Positions 7,244 through 16,400 of a stretch of DNA of 64,000 bases are shown here, in pieces. This DNA comes from a bacterium UBP8_UBA817 (lineage in GTDB: Bacteria > Margulisbacteria > Marinamargulisbacteria > UBA817). Numbering within the stretch: position 1 is the first letter of the stretch; each line of letters begins with the position of its first letter. The stretch is from assembly GCA_002296285.1 (NCBI GenBank), contig DBHX01000055.1, forward strand, positions 8,736 through 72,735, read 5' to 3'. The notes beneath the pieces are model-generated. The model did no database searches, had not been told where the DNA came from, and saw only the letters and a program-made list of their open reading frames with translations. The translations under genes were made by a program, and so were the position numbers.

Positions 7244-9510
7244 TGGTGAAATATTTATTTCTTTGGTTAATCTGTGCACTTCCAATTTTGGGTCAAACAA
7301 CGCAGATGGGGGCCGTGAATATTCAAACATCCATGACATCAGCGGACATTGCATCGTTTGGTCGCATTACGCCATATGAAACCCAATCGATTGGCAATGT
7401 GCTTATTAATCCCGCCTCGTTGGGTGGCATTTCATTTAATCAAATGACGGTGTCCACCTATCAATTGTCATCGCAGTTTGATTATCGTCATTTTAATTTT
7501 GTTATTCCTTATGGTGATTTGGTGTATGGGATTTCTTATGGTACCAATATTACTTCAGGGTTTATTGAAACGGACATAAACAATGGGGTGATTTATGATA
7601 TCGGATCATTCTCCTCAGGTTTTGACGTGTTGCATTTGTCAATGGGGCAAAAAATTAATGAAGGGTTTTTCTTTATTGATCACTTTAATTATGGGTTTGG
7701 TTTGAGTATGTTGACGCAGGTGATCGGTTCCGAGCGTCGTTCACCCGGGTATGGACTGGATGTTGGCGTGATTGCCACGACATTTTTTGATCAGTTTTGG
7801 TTGGATCGTGTGGATGTTGGGTTTTCCGTTATTAATGCCGTATCCACGGGGTTGCCGTCTTGGACCTATGATGCCAATGTGGGGACCAGTGAGCAACAGT
7901 TGATTGAACGACAAATCTATACCGGTGCAAAGTTTAATTTATTTAACTATTCAACGGCCATTCATACGGGCGCCTATGTTCAAGGATTTTCGTTAAGAGA
8001 TCTAATGTTTGGGATGGATTTTCAAGTAGCGAATGGCTTAAATGTGCGATTATCTACAACTTATGATATGTTGCAGGGACAGGAATTTATTTATAATTTT
8101 GGGTCAGGGCTCATGTTAAAACGTGTCGCAGGGTTTGGGAACAGTGTGTATGATATGTCGGTGGACTATAATTACACCATGTACCCGTTCCCGAGGTCCA
8201 ATGATCCATCACATACCATTAGTATGACATTTTTAGGTCAATCAACCGATCAACGACCGGTGGTTCTTCTTCCTGAAAAATCCTATGATACCGATCAACC
8301 AACCGCTAGTTTTTCGGGAACGTCTGATCGCAATGCCTTTATTTATATTTACAATGGTGAAAGCTTGGTTGGCCAAGTGGCGGCGAATAATAATGGGAAA
8401 TGGGAAGTCAATGATTTGTTTTTAGATGTTGGATATAACGCCATTACGTTTCGTTCAAAGTCGGGTACGAATGATTTGTCCAAACCATCCCCTCCGGTTG
8501 TTGTCCATTTTGATCAAAGCCCCCCTGTAATTTCAACTGAACTTGATATTATGTCGGATCAGGTATCCATTCGCTTGACATCAAATGAACCATTAAAAGA
8601 AGCACGCTTGGTATCTGGCAATGAAACCTTGCGATTCAAAAAGATTTCGGATGCGATCTATACATTGGCGGTTCCATTGCCCCCTGAAATGAAGTCTGGA
8701 AACCCATTGCCAGAAAAAATGATGTCCTATGATATCGTTGCCATGGATCGCATTGGCAATCAATCACCCACAGAATCCGTTTCTTTTTTTGTTGAACCGT
8801 TATTTCCAGCGGATCAAGCGGTAGTGTATAACGATGCCATTACCGTATTGGGGTATGCGTCGCCTTATGTGGAGGCTATTTCTGTGAACGGGAAACGCAT
8901 TGAAACCGATAAAAACAATGGGTTCTCAAAATCCGTGCAATTGAATTATGGGAAGCAATTGGTTGAATTAAATGTGAAAACAAGAAATGGGCAGCGGTTG
9001 AACTATTATGCTCGGTTATTGTGCATGAAGCGTTTTTCAGATATTCCAAAGTTTGCAAAGTATCGTCGTGATATCGAGTTCTTAGCCACTCTTGGGTATG
9101 TGTCCGGAAAAGACGATGGATTATTTCATCCGGAAGAAGAAATGACACGACGGGATGTTACATTGGCCATTGCAAAACAACGAAATATTGAGCCCAAGGC
9201 ATTGGATTATGACCCATTCTTGGATGTTTCTAAATCAGATCCTGATGCTGGGATTATATCTGCAGCCGTTGATGCCGGCATTACTTATGCATTTGCAGAT
9301 GGTACTTTTAAACCGGATGAAAAGGTATCCGTTGCCAATGCTTTTAAGATGTTAAATAACTCCGGTGTGATTGATAGTGAGGATATTGTTGTGAGTAAAA
9401 AGCCCATTAAGCGGTATGAATTTGCGCTTTATTTTAAACAAGTTCGTCGTTATGATCAGCGGGTGATTTACCTGATGGATTGGGACCAGGGGTATAAACT
9501 TCCGAAGTAA
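7243..9510 (+). CDS. Outer-membrane barrel protein with Ig-like segment and C-terminal SLH domains
   Basis: The start is set at ATG 7243, overlapping the previous TGA by one base; the frame is open further upstream, but that would lie inside the preceding gene and lose the signal peptide MVKYLFLWLICALPILGQ. Residues ~25-330 resemble small outer-membrane barrels (UPF0164/PorV-like: NPASLGGISFNQMTVS, then alternating strands). Residues ~350-430 look like an Ig-type domain (GTSDRNAFIYIYNGESLVG). Residues ~598-710 carry SLH repeats (FSDIPKFAKYRRDIEFLATLGYVSG-type; ITYAFADGTFKPDEKVS). SLH domains bind pyruvylated wall polymers, so the protein likely ties the outer membrane to the wall. It is 755 aa from this start. 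The orientation, with SLH at the C-terminus, differs from cyanobacterial SomA and Negativicute OmpM. Confidence 0.78.
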   Translation: MVKYLFLWLICALPILGQTTQMGAVNIQTSMTSADIASFGRITPYETQSIGNVLINPASLGGISFNQMTVSTYQLSSQFDYRHFNFVIPYGDLVYGISYGTNITSGFIETDINNGVIYDIGSFSSGFDVLHLSMGQKINEGFFFIDHFNYGFGLSMLTQVIGSERRSPGYGLDVGVIATTFFDQFWLDRVDVGFSVINAVSTGLPSWTYDANVGTSEQQLIERQIYTGAKFNLFNYSTAIHTGAYVQGFSLRDLMFGMDFQVANGLNVRLSTTYDMLQGQEFIYNFGSGLMLKRVAGFGNSVYDMSVDYNYTMYPFPRSNDPSHTISMTFLGQSTDQRPVVLLPEKSYDTDQPTASFSGTSDRNAFIYIYNGESLVGQVAANNNGKWEVNDLFLDVGYNAITFRSKSGTNDLSKPSPPVVVHFDQSPPVISTELDIMSDQVSIRLTSNEPLKEARLVSGNETLRFKKISDAIYTLAVPLPPEMKSGNPLPEKMMSYDIVAMDRIGNQSPTESVSFFVEPLFPADQAVVYNDAITVLGYASPYVEAISVNGKRIETDKNNGFSKSVQLNYGKQLVELNVKTRNGQRLNYYARLLCMKRFSDIPKFAKYRRDIEFLATLGYVSGKDDGLFHPEEEMTRRDVTLAIAKQRNIEPKALDYDPFLDVSKSDPDAGIISAAVDAGITYAFADGTFKPDEKVSVANAFKMLNNSGVIDSEDIVVSKKPIKRYEFALYFKQVRRYDQRVIYLMDWDQGYKLPK

Positions 9511-9517
9511 TTTTTAA

Positions 9518-10420
9518 ATGATGACGACGCTTAGGGTAGGTCTTATGGGCGCAGGGGCAGTGGGTTGTTTTTACGCGGGGCATATGGCCAAAAAAGGGGC
9601 CCAGGTCACCATTTTAACGCGATGCCCTGAGGTGTATGATTCACCCATTTGTATTAACTCGGTGAATGGTGATTTTTCATTTACACCTGCCGCTATTCGA
9701 TCCATTCATGAGCCTGTCGATGTTGATGTGCTTATTCTTGCGACCAAGGCCTTGCCGTCCATTGATCAAGTGGCATTGATTCGGCCATTTATGTCAAACC
9801 AAACAAAGTTGATGGTGATTCAAAATGGGATTTTTGTTGAAGATGATTTGTTGAAGGCGTTTCAGCAACCCATATTTCGTTGTTTGGCCTTTATATGTGT
9901 GTCTCGTTTATCACGAACCCAAATTCATCATATGGATTTTGGGGCACTGTCCATGGGGTGCTTAAATGCTGATTTGGATTTATTTTCTGAGGACCCGTTG
10001 ATCGACTTGCTAAAGGATTTGGATATTCCGTTTCGATTGACGCAGCGTATTCAACAATCGATATGGGAAAAACTGGTATGGAATGCGCCGTTTAATCCAC
10101 TGTCTGTGCTTTGTGGTGGGCTTACAACGGAGCAATTACTTATGGATTCTGATATTACAGCACGCGTGATTGCCATTATGAAAGAGGTTCAATTGGTTGC
10201 CACTAGCGCCGGTGTGACCATTACCGATGACTTTATTCAACAAAAAATCGAACAAACCCGACAAATGGCGCCGTATAAAACCAGCATGTGTTTGGATTAT
10301 GAGGCGGGTTTGGCGATTGAGGTGGATGCTATTTTAGGAAACCTGTTAAACTATGCGGATCAACAGTCGGTTCATATCCCTCAAATTTATCGTCTTTACA
10401 ATGACCTGAAGACATTGTGA
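9518..10420 (+). CDS. Ketopantoate reductase family protein (PanE/ApbA-like)
   Basis: A 300-residue member of the 2-dehydropantoate 2-reductase family, which reduces ketopantoate to pantoate with NADPH in CoA synthesis. The Rossmann motif GAGAVG lies at residues ~11-16. The block IWEKLVWNAPFNPLSVL holds the conserved Lys and Asn of the active site, and EVDAILGNLL near the C-terminus carries the Glu that binds substrate. It sits between surface-protein genes, 7 bp after the SLH protein, with only a weak ribosome site; two consecutive ATGs (9518, 9521) are possible starts. PanE-like proteins include reductases for other 2-oxoacids, so pantoate synthesis is likely but not proven. The surrounding genes do not point to CoA metabolism. 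Confidence 0.85.
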   Translation: MMTTLRVGLMGAGAVGCFYAGHMAKKGAQVTILTRCPEVYDSPICINSVNGDFSFTPAAIRSIHEPVDVDVLILATKALPSIDQVALIRPFMSNQTKLMVIQNGIFVEDDLLKAFQQPIFRCLAFICVSRLSRTQIHHMDFGALSMGCLNADLDLFSEDPLIDLLKDLDIPFRLTQRIQQSIWEKLVWNAPFNPLSVLCGGLTTEQLLMDSDITARVIAIMKEVQLVATSAGVTITDDFIQQKIEQTRQMAPYKTSMCLDYEAGLAIEVDAILGNLLNYADQQSVHIPQIYRLYNDLKTL

Positions 10421-10438
10421 ATTTGCTTTATTTTCTTG

Positions 10439-10468
10439 ATGTTTAATTTCCACTGAAACTGGGAATAA
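10439..10468 (+). promoter_or_regulatory. Leader hairpin element shared by fibre genes, copy 1
   Basis: ATGTTTAAT followed by TTCC (10448-10451), a 10-nt loop containing CTGAAA, GGAA (10462-10465) and TAA, 20 nt ahead of the 916-aa fibre gene. Copy 2 (13454-13485) has the same layout with TCCC/GGGA in the stem, one compensating base-pair change. GGAG follows as ribosome site. Confidence 0.5.
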
Positions 10469-10488
10469 CAAATAGTTCAGGAGAATTT

Positions 10489-13239
10489 ATGCGATTTTTT
10501 TATTTAATGGTATTGATGGTATGTTCATTGCAGTTTTCTCTTTTTTCAGTAACTGGGAATGTCAATGTTCAATTTCTACTTGGGGACAATGAGAATGGGG
10601 TGTTTGAGGGCACGTACAATATTACGTTTGGGATTTATCCCTCTCCAAATATGGAGGAGAGTCAGGCATTGTGGAAAGAAAGGCATGAATTAATTATTAC
10701 TCAAGGGAAAGTAAGTCAAATTTTAGGAACCAAGACGGTTCTTGATTATCATCTATTTAAATCGGATAAATTATACGTTGGGCTGTCGTTTGAAGAGTTG
10801 AGTGATCGCGTATTTGTTCCGCTGATTAGTGTGCCAGCGTCGGTGGTGTCCAAATATTCTGTGTATGCGCGTGAAATTGAATATACCGCGGATTGGATGA
10901 AGGTTAATACCCAAAATCAGAGGGTTGGCATTGGAATTACTCAAAACTTAACCGTTCCATTTCAAGTGATTGGATCGGCCAATATTACATCAGTGAATGC
11001 AACCGGGGAACTGCATAGTCCGGATGGCTATAATGTTCATCAGTTGGATTATTTGAAACTGGTTAATTTGGATGATTACTCGTTGTCGCCATTTGATTCT
11101 CCTTCGCGTACTTCAAATAATTCCCCAACCAAGGATGTTGTTTTTGTTACAACGTCTGGAAATGTTGGGGTTGGCATTTATGTAACCGCTGATATTACGG
11201 AACAATTGCATGTCAGCGGGAATTTAAAGGTGGATAACGGCACGTTTAGTGGACAATCAAGCATGCATTTGGTGGGTGATGCGGGGAATGTCTTGACGGA
11301 TCAGGATGGCCTGCAGTTGATGTGGGATTCAAATAAAGCGGTTTTTCGGGCGGGGTATTCATCGGGAGGTAACTGGTCTATTGATCAAAATGGTAACTAC
11401 TCAGCCGCCTTTGGGTTGGATAATGAGGTTTCAGGTCACTATGGGTTTTCTGCAGGGCAAGATAATACGGTTAACACCATTCATGGCATTGCTTTTGGAA
11501 AAAGTAATCAGGTTGCCCATCGATTTTCTGGCATACTTAGTGGTGAAGCCCATCGTATTTATGCAACAACGGATACCAATGGGGGGTATATGACCATTGC
11601 TGGGGGAAAGGATAATTCATTAACAGGTGATTATGGGTTTATTGGTGGCGGCAATGGCAATCAAGTATTGGATGATTCGAAATATGCGTCCATTGTTGGT
11701 GGAAAATCCAACATTATTTATGGCTCATCTGATTATTCTGTGATTTTGGGTGGGAAAAATAATAAAATTTATGGGGACTATTCCGTTGCGATGGGTAAAA
11801 ATGCCCAAATAGGGTCTTCTTTAGAAGCTCATGATGGGGTGTTTATGTTTGCGGATAGTACGGTTCAACAGGGAGCGACTTTGCGGAGTTATTACCCAAA
11901 TCAGTTTTTGGTGCATGCCATCAATGGCATTCTTTTTGGACTCAGTGACTTTAATCATAAAGTCGATTTGGAGATTGATGAGTTTAAAACCTATCCTCCC
12001 TCCACTCAAACGGTTAAAGATCATACCATACGAACGGCTGGGGATATTGTGGCGGCGGATGAGAATGGTAACTTGGGGTATTTGGTGGGGGATGGGACCT
12101 ACATTACCAATGTTTCCAGTTTATGGATGAGTAATAGTGCGGATAGTTCTGTTTATTTGGATACTCAACGGGTGGGCATTGGTGCAGATAATAGTGCGGT
12201 TCCTGCAACGGCTATATTGTATTTAAAAGAGAATGCATTTCCATCGAATATTCGAATTGAATCAGATTCTGCTGGGTTACTCGATGTTGGCGTAGATGGG
12301 GAAGATTCTGTGATTGAATCCAGCAATCAGTTGTTATTTAAACGATCTGGAACGGATATTTTTGAAATTACAAATAATAATGAGTTTTACTCCAAGGTTA
12401 ATGTTGGAATCAATAAACCAAACCCTGAGCATGCTTTGGATATTGATGGGACGGTAAAAATTACAGAGGGGTTGGAATCGGGTGGCCTAACCACCTCGGG
12501 GACCATTACGGCCAATGCTTTTGTCGGGGATGGATCTGGCATAACGGATGCTCAAGTTTCGTATATGGTCCCCGGTAGTGCTAGCGCTATAAGTGGGCAA
12601 AAGCATTTGGTGATGAGTAATGATGGGTTTGTGGCTATTGGGCAGGTGGCGCTTGATTATGCCAGTTCTTCATCGAGCAGAACCGTGGATGCATTGCTTC
12701 ATGTAGGTGATGCGGGCTCAACGCAACTGAAACTTGAAAAAACAGGGGATGGACGATTTACAACCATGACATCTGGGGCTCAATTTGATTTAACGTTTCA
12801 TAACTATTATACGGATACAGATAATATATTTTCCATCAATTCGAAAAAAACTGATTCTCAAACCTCATTGGTGATGGTGTCTGCGAAAGGGCATGTTGGG
12901 ATATTGAAGGATCCGACAGCTGAGGATGCCTTGTCGGTGAGTGGCAATGTATCGGCCACGACATTTTCAGGAAATGGTGAATATATCACCAATGTGCAAT
13001 TGGATTCCGACCAAAGTACTCAAATTACGTTTAACTCGATCATAACATTCAAGGAAATGTTGAAGTTGGAGCCTCATAACCATAATGACCCTCCCTCATG
13101 TACAGCAGCGGACGTGGGTTCCATTTATTCGATTTATTCAGGGGATACTAATTCAGGGTCCGTGGCGATTTGTGCATGCATTGCGGAGGGGACTCGGAAA
13201 AACTTGATTGATAATACAAAAGATATTGCATGCCAGTAA
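10489..13239 (+). CDS. Exported fibre-like protein with beta-roll head repeats and Cys-rich end (916 aa)
   Basis: The signal peptide is residues 1-~20 (MRFFYLMVLMVCSLQFSLFS). A ~120-aa N-terminal beta domain is followed by tail-fibre-type linkers of the form 'VGIGxxxx..LxVxGxxxAxxFxGDGSxIT' (e.g. VGIGITQNLTVPFQVIG; VGDGSGITDA). At residues ~295-440 there are about ten ~14-residue repeats such as SVILGGKNNKIYGDY and SVAMGKNAQIG, the left-handed beta-roll pattern of YadA-like trimeric adhesin heads. Unlike its three larger paralogues downstream, it lacks a collar domain and ends in a short Cys-rich segment (PSCTAADVGSIY, AICACIAEG). No YadA-type membrane anchor is visible. It is probably a trimeric surface fibre (inference). 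GGAG precedes the ATG. Confidence 0.75.
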   Translation: MRFFYLMVLMVCSLQFSLFSVTGNVNVQFLLGDNENGVFEGTYNITFGIYPSPNMEESQALWKERHELIITQGKVSQILGTKTVLDYHLFKSDKLYVGLSFEELSDRVFVPLISVPASVVSKYSVYAREIEYTADWMKVNTQNQRVGIGITQNLTVPFQVIGSANITSVNATGELHSPDGYNVHQLDYLKLVNLDDYSLSPFDSPSRTSNNSPTKDVVFVTTSGNVGVGIYVTADITEQLHVSGNLKVDNGTFSGQSSMHLVGDAGNVLTDQDGLQLMWDSNKAVFRAGYSSGGNWSIDQNGNYSAAFGLDNEVSGHYGFSAGQDNTVNTIHGIAFGKSNQVAHRFSGILSGEAHRIYATTDTNGGYMTIAGGKDNSLTGDYGFIGGGNGNQVLDDSKYASIVGGKSNIIYGSSDYSVILGGKNNKIYGDYSVAMGKNAQIGSSLEAHDGVFMFADSTVQQGATLRSYYPNQFLVHAINGILFGLSDFNHKVDLEIDEFKTYPPSTQTVKDHTIRTAGDIVAADENGNLGYLVGDGTYITNVSSLWMSNSADSSVYLDTQRVGIGADNSAVPATAILYLKENAFPSNIRIESDSAGLLDVGVDGEDSVIESSNQLLFKRSGTDIFEITNNNEFYSKVNVGINKPNPEHALDIDGTVKITEGLESGGLTTSGTITANAFVGDGSGITDAQVSYMVPGSASAISGQKHLVMSNDGFVAIGQVALDYASSSSSRTVDALLHVGDAGSTQLKLEKTGDGRFTTMTSGAQFDLTFHNYYTDTDNIFSINSKKTDSQTSLVMVSAKGHVGILKDPTAEDALSVSGNVSATTFSGNGEYITNVQLDSDQSTQITFNSIITFKEMLKLEPHNHNDPPSCTAADVGSIYSIYSGDTNSGSVAICACIAEGTRKNLIDNTKDIACQ

Positions 13240-13453
13240 TTTAACCATGGTATAAAATTTTTTTATCGAGTGATATGTTTGATTTTAACTGTGTGACTTA
13301 TTTCATATCCTGCATTTTGTTTGTTGATTGCCAAAAAATGGATGATTCTGAGTCATTTTTTACGGATTGGATGGATTTCGTTTGAGTTTTATTTTTTGTC
13401 AATTTCATCATGGCTATTTTTGTTGAAAACTAAGATGCTTTTTCCTTAAATTA

Positions 13454-13485
13454 ATGTTTAATCCCCTGAAAAAAAGGGAATAAAA
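13454..13485 (+). promoter_or_regulatory. Leader hairpin element shared by fibre genes, copy 2; rest of the 259-bp gap
   Basis: ATGTTTAAT then TCCC (13462-13465), a 10-nt loop CTGAAAAAAA, GGGA (13476-13479) and ATAA, 15 nt ahead of the 1908-aa fibre gene. It mirrors 10439-10468. The rest of the gap 13240-13498 holds an imperfect 15-nt palindrome (ATGATTCTGAGTCAT) followed by six T, possibly a weak terminator, and no open frame that looks coding. Confidence 0.5.
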
Positions 13486-13498
13486 CAATGGTGAATTC

Positions 13499-16400
13499 AT
13501 GACATCTTTAAATCGGTTTTTATTTGGATGTGTTTTTTTTCTTATGCTGTGGGGCGGCCCACAGGTTTTTGCTGAGCGATTTTATTCCATTAATAATACC
13601 TTGCCCTCAAATGTGGTCATATCTGGGGTGATTCATCCGGATGATGAGAGGACTTACAATGGCGAATATGAGGCTTTGTTGGAGTTTTTTAACGACGATG
13701 GGAGTGCCCCAACCGTTAATGTCACAAAACAAGTGACATTTCATCAAAATTATTTTCGAGTTCAAGTGGATTTGGTGTCCATTTTACATTCCATGTTTTT
13801 ACATCGAAAAAAAATGTTTGTTCGCTTGAGCATTGATGATGTCAATATTACGTTGCCATTTGCATCCGTTCCAGTCACCATTAAATCGGGGCTGGCCACA
13901 ACCACCAATCGAATGATTGACGATAATGTGATGTCAATTGACTATGATCAACAACGGATTGGCATTGGTACCAGCGTTCCTTCGAGTACGGTGCATGTGG
14001 TTGGCACGGTGAATGCCACTGAGTTTTTTGTGGGTGATGGATCACAATTAACCAACTTAAAGTATGCCGGTGGGGATAATTATAATTTTTTAAAATCTCA
14101 AAACGGTGAGTTTGTGGTTATTACCGTGAATGCCATTGGAAAAATGATGGTGGGAGGTCGCATGGGGGTGGATATTCCAAAATATGATTTGCAAGTGTAT
14201 GGATCGTTGCTTGTTGAACCCAACGAAAGGGTGTCTTCGGACATTATTTCGGGCGCTGGTTCTCGGTGGATGTGGTATTCTGATCGATCAGTATTGCGAA
14301 TTGGGTATACGCCGTCTATCTACTGGGATGACGCCTACAGTGGGGATGACTCCATTGCGTTTGGGTATGCCACCATCGCGCAAGGCAATCATTCCATTGT
14401 TGGTGGAGGGTATTACAACTTGGCCCAAGCCGATTGGGCGGTCATTGCTGGAGGAAGTGATAATATCATTCGTGGTGAACAGGGGATCATTTTGGGTGGT
14501 CAAAAAAATACCATTCGTAGTGAATCATCCATTATTTTGGGTGGTCTTGATAATATTGCCAGTAAAAATGCCGTTGTGCTGGGTGGGTTTGACAACGCAT
14601 CCTTTGGTGTTGGTGGGGTTGTTTCCGGATATAGAAATTTTTCTTCTGGTGAGGAAATTCTGATTTTGGGTGGAAAAAATAATACGGGGTTTGCTCCGAA
14701 ATCGTATTTAATTGGATCCAACATCACCACTTTAGAAGAGCATTCCCACTCCCTTTTGATTAATGCCTCAAATACATCCGATGAATCGGTGGTTTCCAGT
14801 CATATAAAAATTAAGGCGCCTGCTGGGGTTGGTATTGGTACCAATGAGACGCTTTCAAATGGATTAACCATTCAAGGTGCGGTGTCGGCAAATATGCTTT
14901 ATGGTGATGGGAGTCAAATTCAAAATTTGAAAAATCCACAAAGTGCATGGACCCCACACCCATTGGATCCGAATTTTTTAACTTATCCTCATCGATTGGG
15001 CGTGTTAACGCGTGATTTATTGGAGTCGTTGAATGTTAGTGGAAGCATTCATTTGTCTGGGGTTGCTCAACCCGATGCTGGGACCATTCGTTATGAGAAT
15101 GATGATTTTTCTGTGTATAAAACAGGAATTGGTTGGGTCAGTTTGACAATGAGTGATACGGATACCACCTACAATGCAATAGAGAGCATGGTGTTGGATG
15201 ATTCAAATTTGACGTTTTATATTGCAACTCAAAATGCCATCATTGGACAGGTAAAGAAGTGGAATGGGCAATATTGGGATCATGACTATTTGGATCAATT
15301 TATTGAAGAACCTGAATTGTCGAGATTTAATGATGTGAGCTTGCCCAAACGGTTGTATTTGCCCACCGGTGATGTGGCCATTAATTTGGGTGTTGACCCT
15401 TCAAATTTAACCCCGTTTAATGCGCCATTTACAGTAATTACAAAACCGAATAAATCAACAGGGCTCTATTTATTTGACAATAATTCTGATAGTGAAAAGA
15501 TGATTTCACTGTCCGTGTCTCCACCAGGACTTCACTTTCAGGCCTATTATGATGGGGGCATGTTTCGACAGACCAATCAAGATGGCGGTGGCATTGTTCA
15601 ACATGGCAATACCTTATCGATGTATGTGGATGATGCGACCGGTGTGGCGGTGAATGGGCTGTCCATATCGTCAACGAATATTCGAATTTTTGAGGGGGAT
15701 TTTAATGATCCCTCGGTTCCTTTTTATGTGGGGGGTGATATGACATCAAAATCGTTTGTATTTCATACAGACCTAGACGGTGTTGGTATTTATTTGAGAG
15801 CGCCGTATATGCAAAATAATAATGATCGATCGGTGTTGTTTCACCAAAAAAATGATGGGGAACTATTTATTCAATCGGTGGATCAGAGCGGTGATATGAT
15901 TTTTCGGAATTACCAAGGCCAAATGGCTGTTCTTCGATCATCCACGAATGGGAAGACCAAGTTTGGGCTTACCAGTGGATCGGTACGATCAGGGCTTGAT
16001 ATTGAAATGGGCGATACCCACGTTTCCGATGGGTATGGGATTCAATTTAACCAACAATCGGTAAAAAAATCAGGCATTACGTTTGATTCGTCAGATTCAA
16101 AAAGAATTCAAATTCATACATCATCTGAATTTGATGTCCCAAATGTTGAAGTCTCTGAGTTGGGCAACGTTGGATTTAATGGCCCGGTCAATGATGCCCA
16201 TGATTTGGTGGTTAATGCCGTGTCAGGTCGTCAATCCATTGTTCAAATTGATACGGTTGCGGCACAAAATCCGGGATTATTGCTGCAATCCGATGGGGTG
16301 GCTGGCGATAGTGACGATGGTGATTTTTCGGATCTTCGAGAATCTTACTTCTTTGGATCAAGTGGCGATTCATTAACGCTAAATGAAGGTGATAAGTCGG

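Noticed and set aside
13328..13372. Palindrome ATGATTCTGAGTCAT plus T run as a firm terminator of the 916-aa fibre gene
   Set aside because: The dyad is imperfect and leaves almost no loop; it is kept only as a remark under the intergenic entry.
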